64,000 bases of DNA from Iocasia fonsfrigidae (GCF_017751145.1 NZ_CP046640.1:662137-726136); one strand, 5' to 3'; shown: positions 9,580-18,067, counted from the stretch's first letter. Numbers and translations: made by a program. Notes: a model not told the origin generated them from the letters alone.

Positions 9580-11703
9580 ATGAGTGCTAGAGAAAGACTG
9601 CTAGATTTTATGAAAAATAAGGCCTATAGGCCGATGACTAGAGCTGAGTTGTTTTCACATTTTAATATTTCTAAAGATGAACAGAGGGTTATGAAAAGGG
9701 TTCTCAGGAGTCTGGAGAAAGAGGGCTTAATTTATCAGAATAATAAAGGGTGCTTTGGTTTACCTGAGAAGATGGACCTTATTGCAGGGCGTTTGCAGGG
9801 TAATCAGAAGGGTTTTGCTTTTTTAATTCCTGATGATCCGGCTAAAGAAGATGTATTTATTGGCAGTTCTAATATGAATGGGGCCATGCATAATGATAAA
9901 GTATTTGTCCGGGTCCTGCCTCATGTGAAGGGTAAAAGACAGGAGGGTGAAGTTGTTCATATTATTGAACACGCCAATACTAGAATTGTAGGTAATTTTG
10001 AGCGCAGTAAATACTTTGGTTTTGTGGTACCTGATAATAAAAGGATATTTTATGATCTTTTTATTCCCAGAGAAGAGATAAATGGAGCAAAACAGGCACA
10101 AAAAGTTGTTGCTGAAGTAACAAGATGGCCTGATAAAAAAAGGAACCCTGAGGGTAAAATAGTTGAAATTCTTGGTTTTAAAGAAGAAGCTGGGGTTGAT
10201 ATTGAGGCAATAATCCGTCAATTAGACCTGCCACAGGGATTTCCTGAAGGAGTCATTCAGGAGTTGGCTGATATTTCTGAAGTGATAGATACAGCAGAGC
10301 TAGAAAACAGACATGATTTAAGGGGTCTGTCGATGTTTACTATTGATGGCGCAGATGCTAAAGACCTTGATGATGCTGTTTCACTGGAGGATTTAGGTAG
10401 AGGTAGGTTTCGTCTAGGGGTTCATATTGCCGATGTATCACACTATGTCAGAGAGGGTAGTGACCTTGATAAAGAAGCCTTAAATCGCGGTACCAGTATC
10501 TATTTGGTAGACAGGGTTATCCCCATGCTGCCACCAAAACTCTCTAATGGTATCTGTAGTTTAAATCCAGGGGAAGATAGATTGACTATGTCTGTTTTTA
10601 TTACCTATCAATTAGAACCCCTTAAGATAATAAATTCAGAGATTTTACCCTCTATTATCAGGACTAATTATAGGTTGACCTACAGAGAGGTTAACGATAT
10701 ACTTTTAAATGATGATCAAGAATTAATAGCTAAATATGATAATATTATCGGACAATTAAGGATGATGAATGAATTACGCAGTAAAATAAAAAGGGAACGT
10801 TTTAGCAGTGGAAGTGTTAATTTTGATTTCCCTGAGGCCAGAGTGATTCTTGATGAACAGGGAAAACCTACTGCCATTGAAAAAAGGAGTCATGGGACTG
10901 CGGAACAGTTAATTGAGGAATTTATGATAGCGGCTAACAGGGTTGTAGCTGAAGAAATGTCCTGGAGGGAGATTCCTTTTATTTACCGGGTACATGATAG
11001 GCCGGATAATGACCGCCTACTTGAATTTAATGAATTTATCCATAACTTTGGATATCACCTTAAGGGGGTCGATAATGAGATACACCCCCGGGCATTACAG
11101 GACCTTCTGGAAAGTGTGAGGGATAAGCCTGAGGAGAGGGTAATAAATACTATGTTGCTGCGCTCCATGAAACAGGCTGTTTATAGTCCGTATAATATTG
11201 GTCATTTTGGACTGTCAATAGAGTATTATTCCCATTTTACATCACCTATCAGGCGTTACCCTGATCTAATGATACATCGTATTATTAAAGAGGTTATTTC
11301 TAAGGGGCAGTTATCTAAAAAGAGGATTAAATCCCTGGAAGAGAGATTAAATACTGTAGCTGAGCACAGCTCACTACAGGAGAGAAGGGCTATGGAGGCT
11401 GAGAGGGATTCTGTGGAACTGAAAAAGATAGAGTTTATGAAAGATAAAATAGGCCGGGAATATGAGGGTATTATTAATGGGGTTACTAATTTTGGGCTTT
11501 TTGTTGAACTGGATAATACTGTTGAGGGGCTGGTACATGTAGAGAACCTGAAAGATGATTATTACCATTATAATGATAAACAGCACTGTTTGATTGGTGA
11601 GTCAACACGAAAGGTGTATCGTTTTGGTGATAGGGTAACTGTCAAGGTCGACAAGGTTAACCCTGATGAAAGGGAACTGGATTTTGTCTTGGCTGAAGAC
11701 TAA
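9580..11703 (+). CDS. rnr: ribonuclease R
   Basis: A 707-aa 3'-5' exoribonuclease. Order: N-terminal winged helix (PMTRAELFSHFNI), two cold-shock OB domains, the RNB catalytic domain with metal-binding Asp residues in DGADAKDLDDAV, and a C-terminal S1 domain (GREYEGIINGVTNFGLFVEL). The length is normal. It degrades structured RNA and works with SmpB-tmRNA in removing mRNA from rescued ribosomes; smpB and ssrA follow directly. Confidence 0.98.
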   Translation: MSARERLLDFMKNKAYRPMTRAELFSHFNISKDEQRVMKRVLRSLEKEGLIYQNNKGCFGLPEKMDLIAGRLQGNQKGFAFLIPDDPAKEDVFIGSSNMNGAMHNDKVFVRVLPHVKGKRQEGEVVHIIEHANTRIVGNFERSKYFGFVVPDNKRIFYDLFIPREEINGAKQAQKVVAEVTRWPDKKRNPEGKIVEILGFKEEAGVDIEAIIRQLDLPQGFPEGVIQELADISEVIDTAELENRHDLRGLSMFTIDGADAKDLDDAVSLEDLGRGRFRLGVHIADVSHYVREGSDLDKEALNRGTSIYLVDRVIPMLPPKLSNGICSLNPGEDRLTMSVFITYQLEPLKIINSEILPSIIRTNYRLTYREVNDILLNDDQELIAKYDNIIGQLRMMNELRSKIKRERFSSGSVNFDFPEARVILDEQGKPTAIEKRSHGTAEQLIEEFMIAANRVVAEEMSWREIPFIYRVHDRPDNDRLLEFNEFIHNFGYHLKGVDNEIHPRALQDLLESVRDKPEERVINTMLLRSMKQAVYSPYNIGHFGLSIEYYSHFTSPIRRYPDLMIHRIIKEVISKGQLSKKRIKSLEERLNTVAEHSSLQERRAMEAERDSVELKKIEFMKDKIGREYEGIINGVTNFGLFVELDNTVEGLVHVENLKDDYYHYNDKQHCLIGESTRKVYRFGDRVTVKVDKVNPDERELDFVLAED

Positions 11704-11720
11704 AATAATTTCGTCTAAAA

Positions 11721-11730
11721 GGGGGGGGGG
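11721..11730 (+). repeat. G10 homopolymer at the smpB ribosome-binding site
   Basis: Ten consecutive G lie 6 bases before the smpB ATG and occupy the Shine-Dalgarno position. Length changes by replication slippage would alter SD spacing. It may also be prone to sequencing error. Confidence 0.7.
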
Positions 11731-11736
11731 ATATAA

Positions 11737-12207
11737 ATGCATAAAGATGAGATGAAGGTTGTAGCCAGAAATAGGAAGGCCAGGCATGATTTTTTTATTG
11801 AAGAGACATATGAAGCTGGTATCATATTAAAAGGGACAGAGATAAAGTCAATTCGGGAGGGAAAAATAAACCTGAAAGATAGTTTTGCCCTGGTTCAGGA
11901 GGGGGAGGTTTTCCTCCATAATGTCCATATTAGTCCTTATTCACATGGTAATAGGCAGAATCACGAACCGGAAAGAATCAGGAAACTACTATTAAGGAAA
12001 AATGAAATTAGGAAACTAATAGGAATGACTACCCAGAAGGGTTATACCCTTGTTCCTTTAAGTATCTACCTGAAGAATAATCTGGCTAAAATTGAGTTAG
12101 CCCTGGCCAAGGGTAAAAATGTCCGTGATAAAAGGCGTGATATTGCTAAAAAGACTGCCGAGCGGGAGATGGAAAAGGCTTTCAAAGAACGTCAGCGTGA
12201 CTGGTAA
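11737..12207 (+). CDS. smpB: SsrA-binding protein SmpB
   Basis: A 156-aa protein of normal length that binds tmRNA and delivers it to stalled ribosomes. Family motifs: [43 protein letters not shown], and a basic C-terminal tail [15 protein letters not shown]. It lies 33 bases after rnr; its RNA partner ssrA starts about 340 bases downstream under its own promoter. Its ribosome site is the unusual G10 tract. Confidence 0.98.
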   Translation: MHKDEMKVVARNRKARHDFFIEETYEAGIILKGTEIKSIREGKINLKDSFALVQEGEVFLHNVHISPYSHGNRQNHEPERIRKLLLRKNEIRKLIGMTTQKGYTLVPLSIYLKNNLAKIELALAKGKNVRDKRRDIAKKTAEREMEKAFKERQRDW

Positions 12208-12233
12208 CTAGTTTTGCTCAGGAAATTATATGT

Positions 12234-12392
12234 TTTTAAAATTATAGATAAATTTGGAGACCGACAAATATATTTGTTTACCTTGTCGCAAGCTCTGGCG
12301 TCCTGCCTCTGCTTACTGTCGAGAAATTGTCTTCCGGTGTCCTACCTCCAGACAATTTCTAGAGTCGTCCAACAAAGATATTTGTCTGGTTT
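12234..12392 (+). repeat. structured intergenic repeat, copy 1
   Basis: About 50 bases at 12230-12280 resemble 23773-23832 (shared blocks CAGGAAA, GATAA, AGACCGAC and AATATATTT). Copy 1 then forms a nested structure: an outer 16-bp arm pair with one mismatch (12263-12278 with 12371-12386) and an inner perfect 11-bp pair (12322-12332 with 12350-12360). No convincing coding content. It lies just after smpB. Confidence 0.5.
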
Positions 12393-12475
12393 ATGATCTA
12401 ATTAATTTTGTGTAACCTATAGTAAAATTAATAATTGTTAATTAAGTCTGGATGGCGACGCTACTTTACTACTGT

Positions 12476-12504
12476 TTGACATGTCTGTTTATCTGCGTTA
12501 TAAT
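12476..12504 (+). promoter_or_regulatory. consensus promoter of ssrA
   Basis: TTGACA at 12476-12481 and TATAAT at 12499-12504 with exactly 17 bases between them: a perfect sigma-A promoter, 40 bases before the tmRNA 5' end. Confidence 0.85.
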
Positions 12505-12544
12505 ATATCTACACTTGATTTTAGTTATTCTCTGCTTTTAACAT

Positions 12545-12900
12545 GGGGGTGTTCCGGTTTCGCCTGTATGGGGAATGCTCCAGAAGCGGGTCGAGGACTC
12601 CTTTCACTCGTAAAATACTGGTAATTTAAATTTATCTGCAAACGATAATAATTACGCTTTAGCAGCTGCGTAAGCAGTGCTAACGCTTAATCAGCTTTTG
12701 TCTGTGAAGTTGTTTAAGTGTCATAATCAACAGACTACCTTTCATCTTAAGCCTGTACGATGATCAGGGAAATTAACAGGCCAGCAGTATAAGACCCTGT
12801 CTGTTGGGGATTATACTGTTAAAAAAAGAACAGACTACACCCGTAGAAGCTGGTGTGTGAGCCATACAGTACGTGGGTTCGAATCCCACCACCTCCACCA
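12545..12900 (+). ncRNA. ssrA: tmRNA
   Basis: The 5' end GGGGGTGTTCCGGTTTCGCC and the 3' end GTTCGAATCCCACCACCTCCACCA-type tRNA half pair through a 7-bp acceptor stem (GGGGGTG with CACCTCC). The encoded tag frame runs 12638-12673 and reads ANDNNYALAAA followed by TAA, ending in the ALAAA-type degradation signal. It rescues stalled ribosomes with SmpB. Confidence 0.96.
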
Positions 12901-12928
12901 TCAAATCCACAATTGAAATTTAAGTATA

Positions 12929-12952
12929 AAAAGGCCCTAGAGAGGGCCTTTT
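12929..12952 (+). terminator. terminator after ssrA
   Basis: Perfect 10-bp stem AAAAGGCCCT / AGGGCCTTTT with a 4-base loop, ending in T residues. Confidence 0.85.
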
Positions 12953-12976
12953 ACTGTTATAGATATATTTTCAATG

Positions 12977-13269
12977 TTATTTGCTGACAACTAATTTTGA
13001 TTTATCCAGTGCATCCAGGAGTTGTTGTTCTGGCATATTATAGGGGTCTTCCCAACCTTGATCTGCAATTAGTTTAGCTAACTAGCATGACCGATAAGTA
13101 TTTGTTCTAAACTATCTTCACACATTGTCCTGAACTCAGGTGTAGGGGCAGTAAGAGTTGCATTAAGATAAGCATTGGCACTGGCAGTGGCAGCAGCAAG
13201 CATGTTACTGGCAATTACCTCATCTGAAAGGTCTGTTCTTTCTTTTACCTGATTTCCTAAAATGGACAT
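12977..13269 (-). pseudogene. coat-F-like spore protein, frameshifted
   Basis: The frame from ATG 13269 encodes 63 aa typical of coat-F-like proteins (LSDEVIASNMLAAATASANAYL, TPEFRTMCEDSLEQI) and then meets a TAG at 13078-13080. Shifting frame at about 13081 restores the expected ending (LAKLIADQG, GWEDPYNMPEQQLLDALDK) up to a TAA at 12977-12979. One missing base explains this. It could be a true mutation or a sequence error. It lies 2 bases after the gene at 13272-13490, so the pair forms one operon. Confidence 0.75.
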
Positions 13270-13271
13270 TT

Positions 13272-13490
13272 TTATTCAGCTCCCTTTGTATTAGTAATAT
13301 TGTTTTCGTTAATAAATTGTTGAATTCCCTTAATCCTGCCTTCAGCAGCCATAACAGCTGATTCTGCCTGTTTTTTTAAATTATTATCTGTAATCAGGGT
13401 CTGTGTAGTCCTGGCTACAGTCAGCCCGTCTTTTTCCATTTTTAATAGATTAGCCAGGGTTAGTACCTCACCATCTGATAATCCCCTCAT
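13272..13490 (-). CDS. small helical protein, probable coat-F-like partner
   Basis: A 72-aa all-helical product (LSDGEVLTLANLLKMEKDGL, ITDNNLKKQAESAVMAAEG). Composition and helix pattern resemble the N-terminal half of coat-F/ferritin-like spore proteins, with the second half apparently encoded by the next gene. A good AGGAGGTG site precedes the ATG. Localisation in the spore coat is inferred from the neighbour. Confidence 0.65.
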   Translation of the reverse strand: MRGLSDGEVLTLANLLKMEKDGLTVARTTQTLITDNNLKKQAESAVMAAEGRIKGIQQFINENNITNTKGAE

Positions 13491-13609
13491 AATAAGACAC
13501 CTCCATTTATGTTTTGAACTTATTTTATCTACTTTTTTATAAAAATATACATTCCATTTTTAAAGATAGAATAAATTTAATTTGAATAAATAGTATTAGC
13601 TAAAGAGGG

Positions 13610-13707
13610 TATAATATAGTTAAATAATTTATATTTAAGTGTATATAGGGGAGTATATATCCTTGAACGAAGTTAAAGTATTACCGTTGAGTGAAGGGAT
13701 ATATACT
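13610..13707 (+). promoter_or_regulatory. leader with hairpin before the L,D-transpeptidase gene
   Basis: A TATAAT at about 13611 is followed by an imperfect inverted repeat of about 13 bp (13652-13664 with 13694-13707, one bulged G) in the leader. No known riboswitch class was recognised. Confidence 0.35.
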
Positions 13708-13755
13708 AATACTTTCTGGCAGCCTCTTAAATAGGGTATTGGAAGGAATTGTTAA

Positions 13756-14691
13756 ATGTCTAGCAAATTAATTATAATGACACTGTTTATTTTTTTATTA
13801 CTGCTAGTTTTTTTCTTTGATCTTTGTATAGCGAAATCATTTTGTAATTGTACAGATGACAGGACAATATACTTAACTTATCCATATCTTACGGGTCATG
13901 ATATCGAAGTTTTACAGGAAAGACTAAAAATAATAGGTTTTTATGATGGTATTATAAATGGTAGATATGATTTAGCAAGCTATCTGGCTGTAATAAAGTT
14001 ACAAAGCAAGGGTGACTTAAAAGTTAATGGTGTTGTTGGTCGTGAGACATGGGATCTGTTAGGGTATTATGATGATTCAATTAAAACGACTTATAAAAAG
14101 GATAAACCTGATGGAGAGTTGTTTATCAGGGTTTATTTAAACAAAAGACAACTGATCCTATATGAAGATGGTGAGGTTTATAAAGTGTATCCTGTTACTG
14201 TGGGGAAGGCAGCCGAAAAATCACCAGTAGGGGAATGGTTTATTAAGAACAAATATGAAAGAGCTGGTACTGGTGGAGTACTTGGCACAAGATGGATGGG
14301 ACTTAGTGTATCCTGGGGTGTTTATGGAATTCATGGCACAAATAAACCTTGGCAGATAGGGACTGCTGCCAGTAAGGGGTGTATTAGATTACATAATCGA
14401 CATATAGAGGAGCTTTTTCAATGGGTAAGAGTGGGAACAAAGGTTGAAATAATTGGCCGTAAACCGCCAAAAATTTTAAAGAATTTATTAAAAGTAGGGG
14501 AAATGGGAGAGGAAATAGTTTTATTACAGGAAAAATTAAGGCAGAAGGGATTTTACAATAACTATCTTGATGGTGTTTACGGTAGTTTAACAGAATTGGC
14601 AGTAAAAGAACTGGAGACTCAGTATGGATTTAAAGTGGATGGTATAGCAGATATTAATGTTCTAATCATCCTTGGTATTAATAGTAAATAA
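13756..14691 (+). CDS. L,D-transpeptidase with two peptidoglycan-binding domains
   Basis: A 311-aa exported protein: N-terminal hydrophobic signal/anchor (residues 5-25), PG_binding_1 domain (about 40-100, GHDIEVLQERLKIIGFYDG), YkuD catalytic domain (about 115-235) with the complete motif HGTNKPWQIG...SKGCIRLHN including the catalytic Cys, and a second PG-binding domain at the end. It makes 3-3 cross-links or attaches proteins in peptidoglycan. The spore-gene neighbourhood allows, but does not prove, a role in the spore cortex. Confidence 0.93.
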   Translation: MSSKLIIMTLFIFLLLLVFFFDLCIAKSFCNCTDDRTIYLTYPYLTGHDIEVLQERLKIIGFYDGIINGRYDLASYLAVIKLQSKGDLKVNGVVGRETWDLLGYYDDSIKTTYKKDKPDGELFIRVYLNKRQLILYEDGEVYKVYPVTVGKAAEKSPVGEWFIKNKYERAGTGGVLGTRWMGLSVSWGVYGIHGTNKPWQIGTAASKGCIRLHNRHIEELFQWVRVGTKVEIIGRKPPKILKNLLKVGEMGEEIVLLQEKLRQKGFYNNYLDGVYGSLTELAVKELETQYGFKVDGIADINVLIILGINSK

Positions 14692-14762
14692 TAGGCTTGT
14701 ATAATTATCTAGATAAGTGTAAGACTATTGATTAGCTAATAATTTAAAAAAGGGGGATTTTT

Positions 14763-14993
14763 ATGGCAGATATTCATGATGCATTTCCAGAAAATATTGA
14801 GGGACCATATTATGTTGATGAACAGTGTATTGCCTGTGGAATTTGTCCAACTGAGGCTCCAGATCATTTTAAAATGTCTGATGATGAATCACATGCCTAT
14901 GTCTATAAGCAGCCGGAAAATGAAGAAGAGGAGAGTGCCTGTGATGATGCGCTTAGCTCCTGTCCGGTTTCTGCAATAGGTGATGATGGTTAA
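14763..14993 (+). CDS. [4Fe-4S] ferredoxin
   Basis: A 76-aa acidic ferredoxin. The first cluster motif CIACGIC is present, with the fourth ligand in SSCPVSAI; an extra Cys (ACDD) may form a disulfide where a second cluster would be. This is the single-cluster type. It has its own AGGGGG site and a terminator, so it is probably monocistronic. Electron-transfer partner unknown. Confidence 0.93.
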   Translation: MADIHDAFPENIEGPYYVDEQCIACGICPTEAPDHFKMSDDESHAYVYKQPENEEEESACDDALSSCPVSAIGDDG

Positions 14994-15017
14994 TAGCTAA
15001 AAAATTAAAAACTATAT

Positions 15018-15039
15018 CCCCCATGTTAAAAAATGGGGG
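15018..15039 (+). terminator. terminator after ferredoxin
   Basis: A 7-bp stem CCCCCAT / ATGGGGG with an 8-base loop followed by TTTTCT. Confidence 0.75.
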
Positions 15040-15056
15040 TTTTCTATAATAATGAT

Positions 15057-15701
15057 TTAACCGCCTAATGTAATATCCTGACAGTCGTACCAGGCAAGTG
15101 CCTGATAAAGATGTTCTGGTTTGAAGTCTGGCCAGTAGTCATCTATTACGTAAAAATCAGCATAAACAGATTGAACAGGAAGGAAACCGCTTAACCTCCT
15201 TCTTCCACCCCAGCGGATTATCAGGTCTACCTTTGAAACATCATTTGATTTTAAATAATTATTTATATTTTTTTGGCTAATTTTTTTGCGCTTATAAAGG
15301 TTAACTAAATCCCACTGCCAGCCGTAATTAACCAGGAAATTAAGTTTTATACCACCCTGACCGAACTGCTGTCTTTTGGTATATTTTAATAGTTCCTGGG
15401 GAAATTTTGCTGATGAGGTATTACCAATAACTCTTAATAAGGCATCTTCTTTAGCCAACAGTTGAACTGCTTTAACACATGCATTACTAAAGGCCTCAGT
15501 TTGTTTTCTAGGACGTTTTGTATTATCCATAGTAAATCCATAATAGCTTAATTCTTTGATACCTATTTTTTTGCATAGATGAAATAGTTCAAGGCCTGGA
15601 TTAAGCCCCTGATTATAGCCTTTTTCTTTAGACAGGCCCTTTTTTTGAGCCCAGCGTCTGTTACCATCAGGGATGATGCCTATATGTTCTGGAATTCTCA
15701 C
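15057..15701 (-). CDS. UppS-like cis-prenyltransferase (divergent, short)
   Basis: A 214-aa protein related to undecaprenyl diphosphate synthase. The N-terminal signature IGIIPDGNRRWAQKKG carries the catalytic Asp. The second signature, normally RTSGExRLSNFLLWQ, reads RWGGRRRLSGFLPVQS here, and the usual FSTENW segment reads YGFTMDN. It is about 30 residues shorter than housekeeping UppS. These changes suggest a different chain length or acceptor, so it is probably a paralogue. It is monocistronic, divergent from the DUF815 gene. Confidence 0.82.
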   Translation of the reverse strand: MRIPEHIGIIPDGNRRWAQKKGLSKEKGYNQGLNPGLELFHLCKKIGIKELSYYGFTMDNTKRPRKQTEAFSNACVKAVQLLAKEDALLRVIGNTSSAKFPQELLKYTKRQQFGQGGIKLNFLVNYGWQWDLVNLYKRKKISQKNINNYLKSNDVSKVDLIIRWGGRRRLSGFLPVQSVYADFYVIDDYWPDFKPEHLYQALAWYDCQDITLGG

Positions 15702-15798
15702 TGTTAATCACCTTCTTTTGATATATTCATATTGTTTCCGTAAAATGGGAAAATATACAATTAAATAAATTGAGAGTTGTTTGATTTGGTATGTGTTA

Positions 15799-15828
15799 TT
15801 GAAATACTGGTAAACTCTGTGGTAGAAT
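15799..15828 (+). promoter_or_regulatory. putative promoter for the DUF815 gene
   Basis: TTGAAA at 15799-15804 and TAGAAT at 15823-15828 with 18-base spacing, 36 bases before the start. Confidence 0.45.
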
Positions 15829-15863
15829 TTAATTAGAAAATAATATAACCTGGAGATGAGTAT

Positions 15864-17150
15864 ATGGCAGAGTTTATTAAAGAGGATTTTCTTAATCTGG
15901 AAAAATTACTGGTCTATCGTGGAATATTACAGGATAGTCTTTTTGAAGAGTTGAGGGACTTAATAATCAAGCAGTATAATAATAGTGAATCAGAACGAGT
16001 TTATTATCAAATATGTCATAGATTTATAAAACTGGCAGAAGAAGAGGGATATAATGGTGACTTATGGCAGAACTATCTTAGTAAATTAATAGTTCTGGAC
16101 AAGAATCCCTTTAGTTTACAGGCTGAATTAGCTGGCCAGGTGGGTAATAGCCTTTATAAGGCTGTCCAGCATGATATTGAACTAATTAAGGGATTATATC
16201 GATACACTATTTTTGATATCGGGGCAGTATCTGGTATCGGTGAAACTGATTTTATGAATAATTATTTATCTTCTACAATAGAAAACAAAGCAGTTATAGA
16301 TCTGACTAAGGTTGAGAAATTAAGAGATATTTTTATCAAAGAAAGTTCACAGCAAATTATTGTAAGATTAATTGATTATTACTTTTCTACTGGCACAGGT
16401 GAGCTAGGTTTTTATAAGGCCTTTCGCTGGGATGAAAGTAGAGAGACCCTTGCTGGTATATTGACACCTGATTCCATTAAATTTGATGAGCTTGTAGGTT
16501 ATGAAAGACAAAAGAAGAGATTGATAAAAAATACTGAGGCTTTTTTGAACGGTAGGAAGGCTAATAATGTACTATTATTTGGCGATAGTGGTACAGGAAA
16601 ATCATCTTCAATTAAAGCCCTGCTGAACGAGTATGCCTATCGTGGACTGCGTCTAATAGAAATTACCCGGGAACAGGGGAAATATCTCCCCCAGATACTG
16701 GAGTTATTAAAAAATCGGGGATTATATTTTATTATTTTTATGGACGATTTATCTTTTGAAGATTTTGAAACAGACTATAAATACTTAAAGGCGGTAATGG
16801 AAGGTGGGATTGAAGTAAAACCAGCTAATGTGCTTTTCTATGCCACATCAAACAGGAGGCATATTGTCAAGGAGAAATGGGCTGACAGGCAGGAGGACGG
16901 TGAAATACATATTTCAGATGCTGTACAGGAAAAACTTTCACTGGCCGAACGCTTTGGGATGACTATAAGCTATCAAGCACCAGATAAAAAACAATTCCTG
17001 GATATAGTTAAGAACCTGGCTGTCAAACAAAATATTTCTATGGAAGATGATGAGATGAAGGAAAAGGCTTTACAGTGGGAAAAGAGATATAACGGTTTTT
17101 CTGGTAGGACAGCACAGCAATTTATAAATTATCTTGATAGTATAAATTGA
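15864..17150 (+). CDS. DUF815-family AAA ATPase
   Basis: A 428-aa protein. The C-terminal half is a P-loop ATPase of the DUF815 family: Walker A GDSGTGKSS (about residue 243), Walker B FIIFMDDLSFE, and sensor-like FYATSNRRH. The N-terminal 190 residues are family-specific and of unknown function. Biochemical role unknown. Walker motifs are intact. It precedes a metal-binding fragment and the SASP gene. Confidence 0.88.
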   Translation: MAEFIKEDFLNLEKLLVYRGILQDSLFEELRDLIIKQYNNSESERVYYQICHRFIKLAEEEGYNGDLWQNYLSKLIVLDKNPFSLQAELAGQVGNSLYKAVQHDIELIKGLYRYTIFDIGAVSGIGETDFMNNYLSSTIENKAVIDLTKVEKLRDIFIKESSQQIIVRLIDYYFSTGTGELGFYKAFRWDESRETLAGILTPDSIKFDELVGYERQKKRLIKNTEAFLNGRKANNVLLFGDSGTGKSSSIKALLNEYAYRGLRLIEITREQGKYLPQILELLKNRGLYFIIFMDDLSFEDFETDYKYLKAVMEGGIEVKPANVLFYATSNRRHIVKEKWADRQEDGEIHISDAVQEKLSLAERFGMTISYQAPDKKQFLDIVKNLAVKQNISMEDDEMKEKALQWEKRYNGFSGRTAQQFINYLDSIN

Positions 17151-17221
17151 TGATTAATATTACTAATAGAGATTTATTTTATGGTTAAAATAAACGTATC
17201 AAAATAAATAGGTGGCTTATC

Positions 17222-17371
17222 ATGGCAGAAAAAATTATTCATATTGAAGGTATGAGCTGTGACCATTGTGTATCCAGAGTGCAAAAAGCACTGGAGGGAA
17301 ATCCATTATATGCTAGCATATTAAAATCTGAGGAACCAAATACTAGTAGTACAATAAGAAAAAGGGGGTGA
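17222..17371 (+). pseudogene. truncated heavy-metal-associated (CopZ-like) domain
   Basis: A 49-codon frame with a good AGGTGG site begins MAEKIIHIEGMSCDHCVSRV, the start of an HMA copper-chaperone domain with an intact MxCxxC. After QKALEG the family sequence stops and an unrelated tail (NPLYASILKSEE) leads to TGA at 17371, just before the SASP start. A normal HMA domain needs about 65-70 residues, so this is a 3'-deleted remnant fused to the SASP leader. Translation may still occur. Confidence 0.7.
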
Positions 17372-17375
17372 GATT

Positions 17376-17591
17376 GTGGCAGGTGTAGGACAAAAAAATA
17401 ATACTCTGGTAAATCCATTGGCTTCACAGGCAATGGAAAAATTCAAGTATGAGGTAGCAAATGAGCTTGGTATTCAGATACCTCAGAGTGGGTACTATGG
17501 TGAAATGACAACCCGTGATACTGGTGCTCTTGGTGGTCATATGGTTAGAAAAATGATTGAAGCCTATGAAAATAGTCTGGCAGGTCAATAA
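17376..17591 (+). CDS. alpha/beta-type small acid-soluble spore protein
   Basis: A 71-aa DNA-binding protein that coats and protects spore DNA. Both family signatures are present: FKYEVANELGI (with the germination-protease site) and TTRDTGALGGHMVRKMIE. The GTG start follows AGGGGGTGA at about 17363. Direct evidence for endospore formation. Confidence 0.97.
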   Translation: MAGVGQKNNTLVNPLASQAMEKFKYEVANELGIQIPQSGYYGEMTTRDTGALGGHMVRKMIEAYENSLAGQ

Positions 17592-17639
17592 TCACTTATT
17601 TGTTTAAATAGCAATTATATCTATAATGTCATATATTCT

Positions 17640-17665
17640 AAAAGCCGGGGATTTCCCCGGCTTTT
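17640..17665 (+). terminator. terminator after SASP gene
   Basis: Perfect 11-bp stem AAAAGCCGGGG / CCCCGGCTTTT with an ATTT loop. Confidence 0.88.
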
Positions 17666-17696
17666 AAATTAATTGAATATAACAAAGGGGGAACCT

Positions 17697-17999
17697 ATGT
17701 TTTTTAAAAACGATAATAGCTATATACCTGGTGATGATGAATTAGAAGAGGAAAGCGGACATACAATTGATGTCAGGAAAGAGCGAAATCTTAGATCAGG
17801 TCGAGTAGATTTTCCTTCTGTAGAGGATGAATATACTACCACTAATTTTAAAGCTGATTTAGCTCAGCAGGCAGGACGTTTTAGTGATCAGGTTTTAATG
17901 GATTCTCCCGCAGCTGAAGCAGGCACTACTGGTAAGGGAAACTTAAAGGATATTATTAAGGCCTCAGATAAAAAACTATCCAAAAAGTTAAATAATTAA
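17697..17999 (+). CDS. small acidic hypothetical protein
   Basis: A 100-aa product from ATG 17697 (AAAGGGGGA site 6 bases upstream). Hydrophilic, with an acidic start (DDELEEESG), the segment VDFPSVEDEYTTTNFKADLAQQAG and a basic tail (DKKLSKKLNN). No signal peptide, no membrane helix, no recognised domain. It has its own terminator and lies between spore genes, so a spore role is possible but unproven. Confidence 0.7.
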   Translation: MFFKNDNSYIPGDDELEEESGHTIDVRKERNLRSGRVDFPSVEDEYTTTNFKADLAQQAGRFSDQVLMDSPAAEAGTTGKGNLKDIIKASDKKLSKKLNN

Positions 18000-18017
18000 A
18001 TTTATTTTACAGATTCA

Positions 18018-18042
18018 AAAGACCGCAGTTACTGCGGTCTTT
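18018..18042. terminator. bidirectional terminator
   Basis: Stem AAAGACCGCAG / CTGCGGTCTTT (11 bp) flanked by A and T runs on both sides. It serves the gene ending at 17999 and the converging microprotein gene. Confidence 0.85.
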
Positions 18043-18067
18043 GAGCCTCTTACTATACTAGTTATGT

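Noticed and set aside
9823-10221. 132-codon antisense frame within rnr
   Set aside because: Fully overlaps the clear RNase R coding sequence and shows no family pattern.
12214-12396. 60-codon open frame after smpB
   Set aside because: It lies entirely over the structured repeat, has no good ribosome site and resembles no protein.
13621-13755. Riboswitch in the L,D-transpeptidase leader
   Set aside because: Only one imperfect hairpin is visible and no known riboswitch core was recognised.
14776-14979. Second plus-strand frame inside the ferredoxin gene
   Set aside because: The overlapping ferredoxin has intact cluster motifs; the other frame is a shadow.
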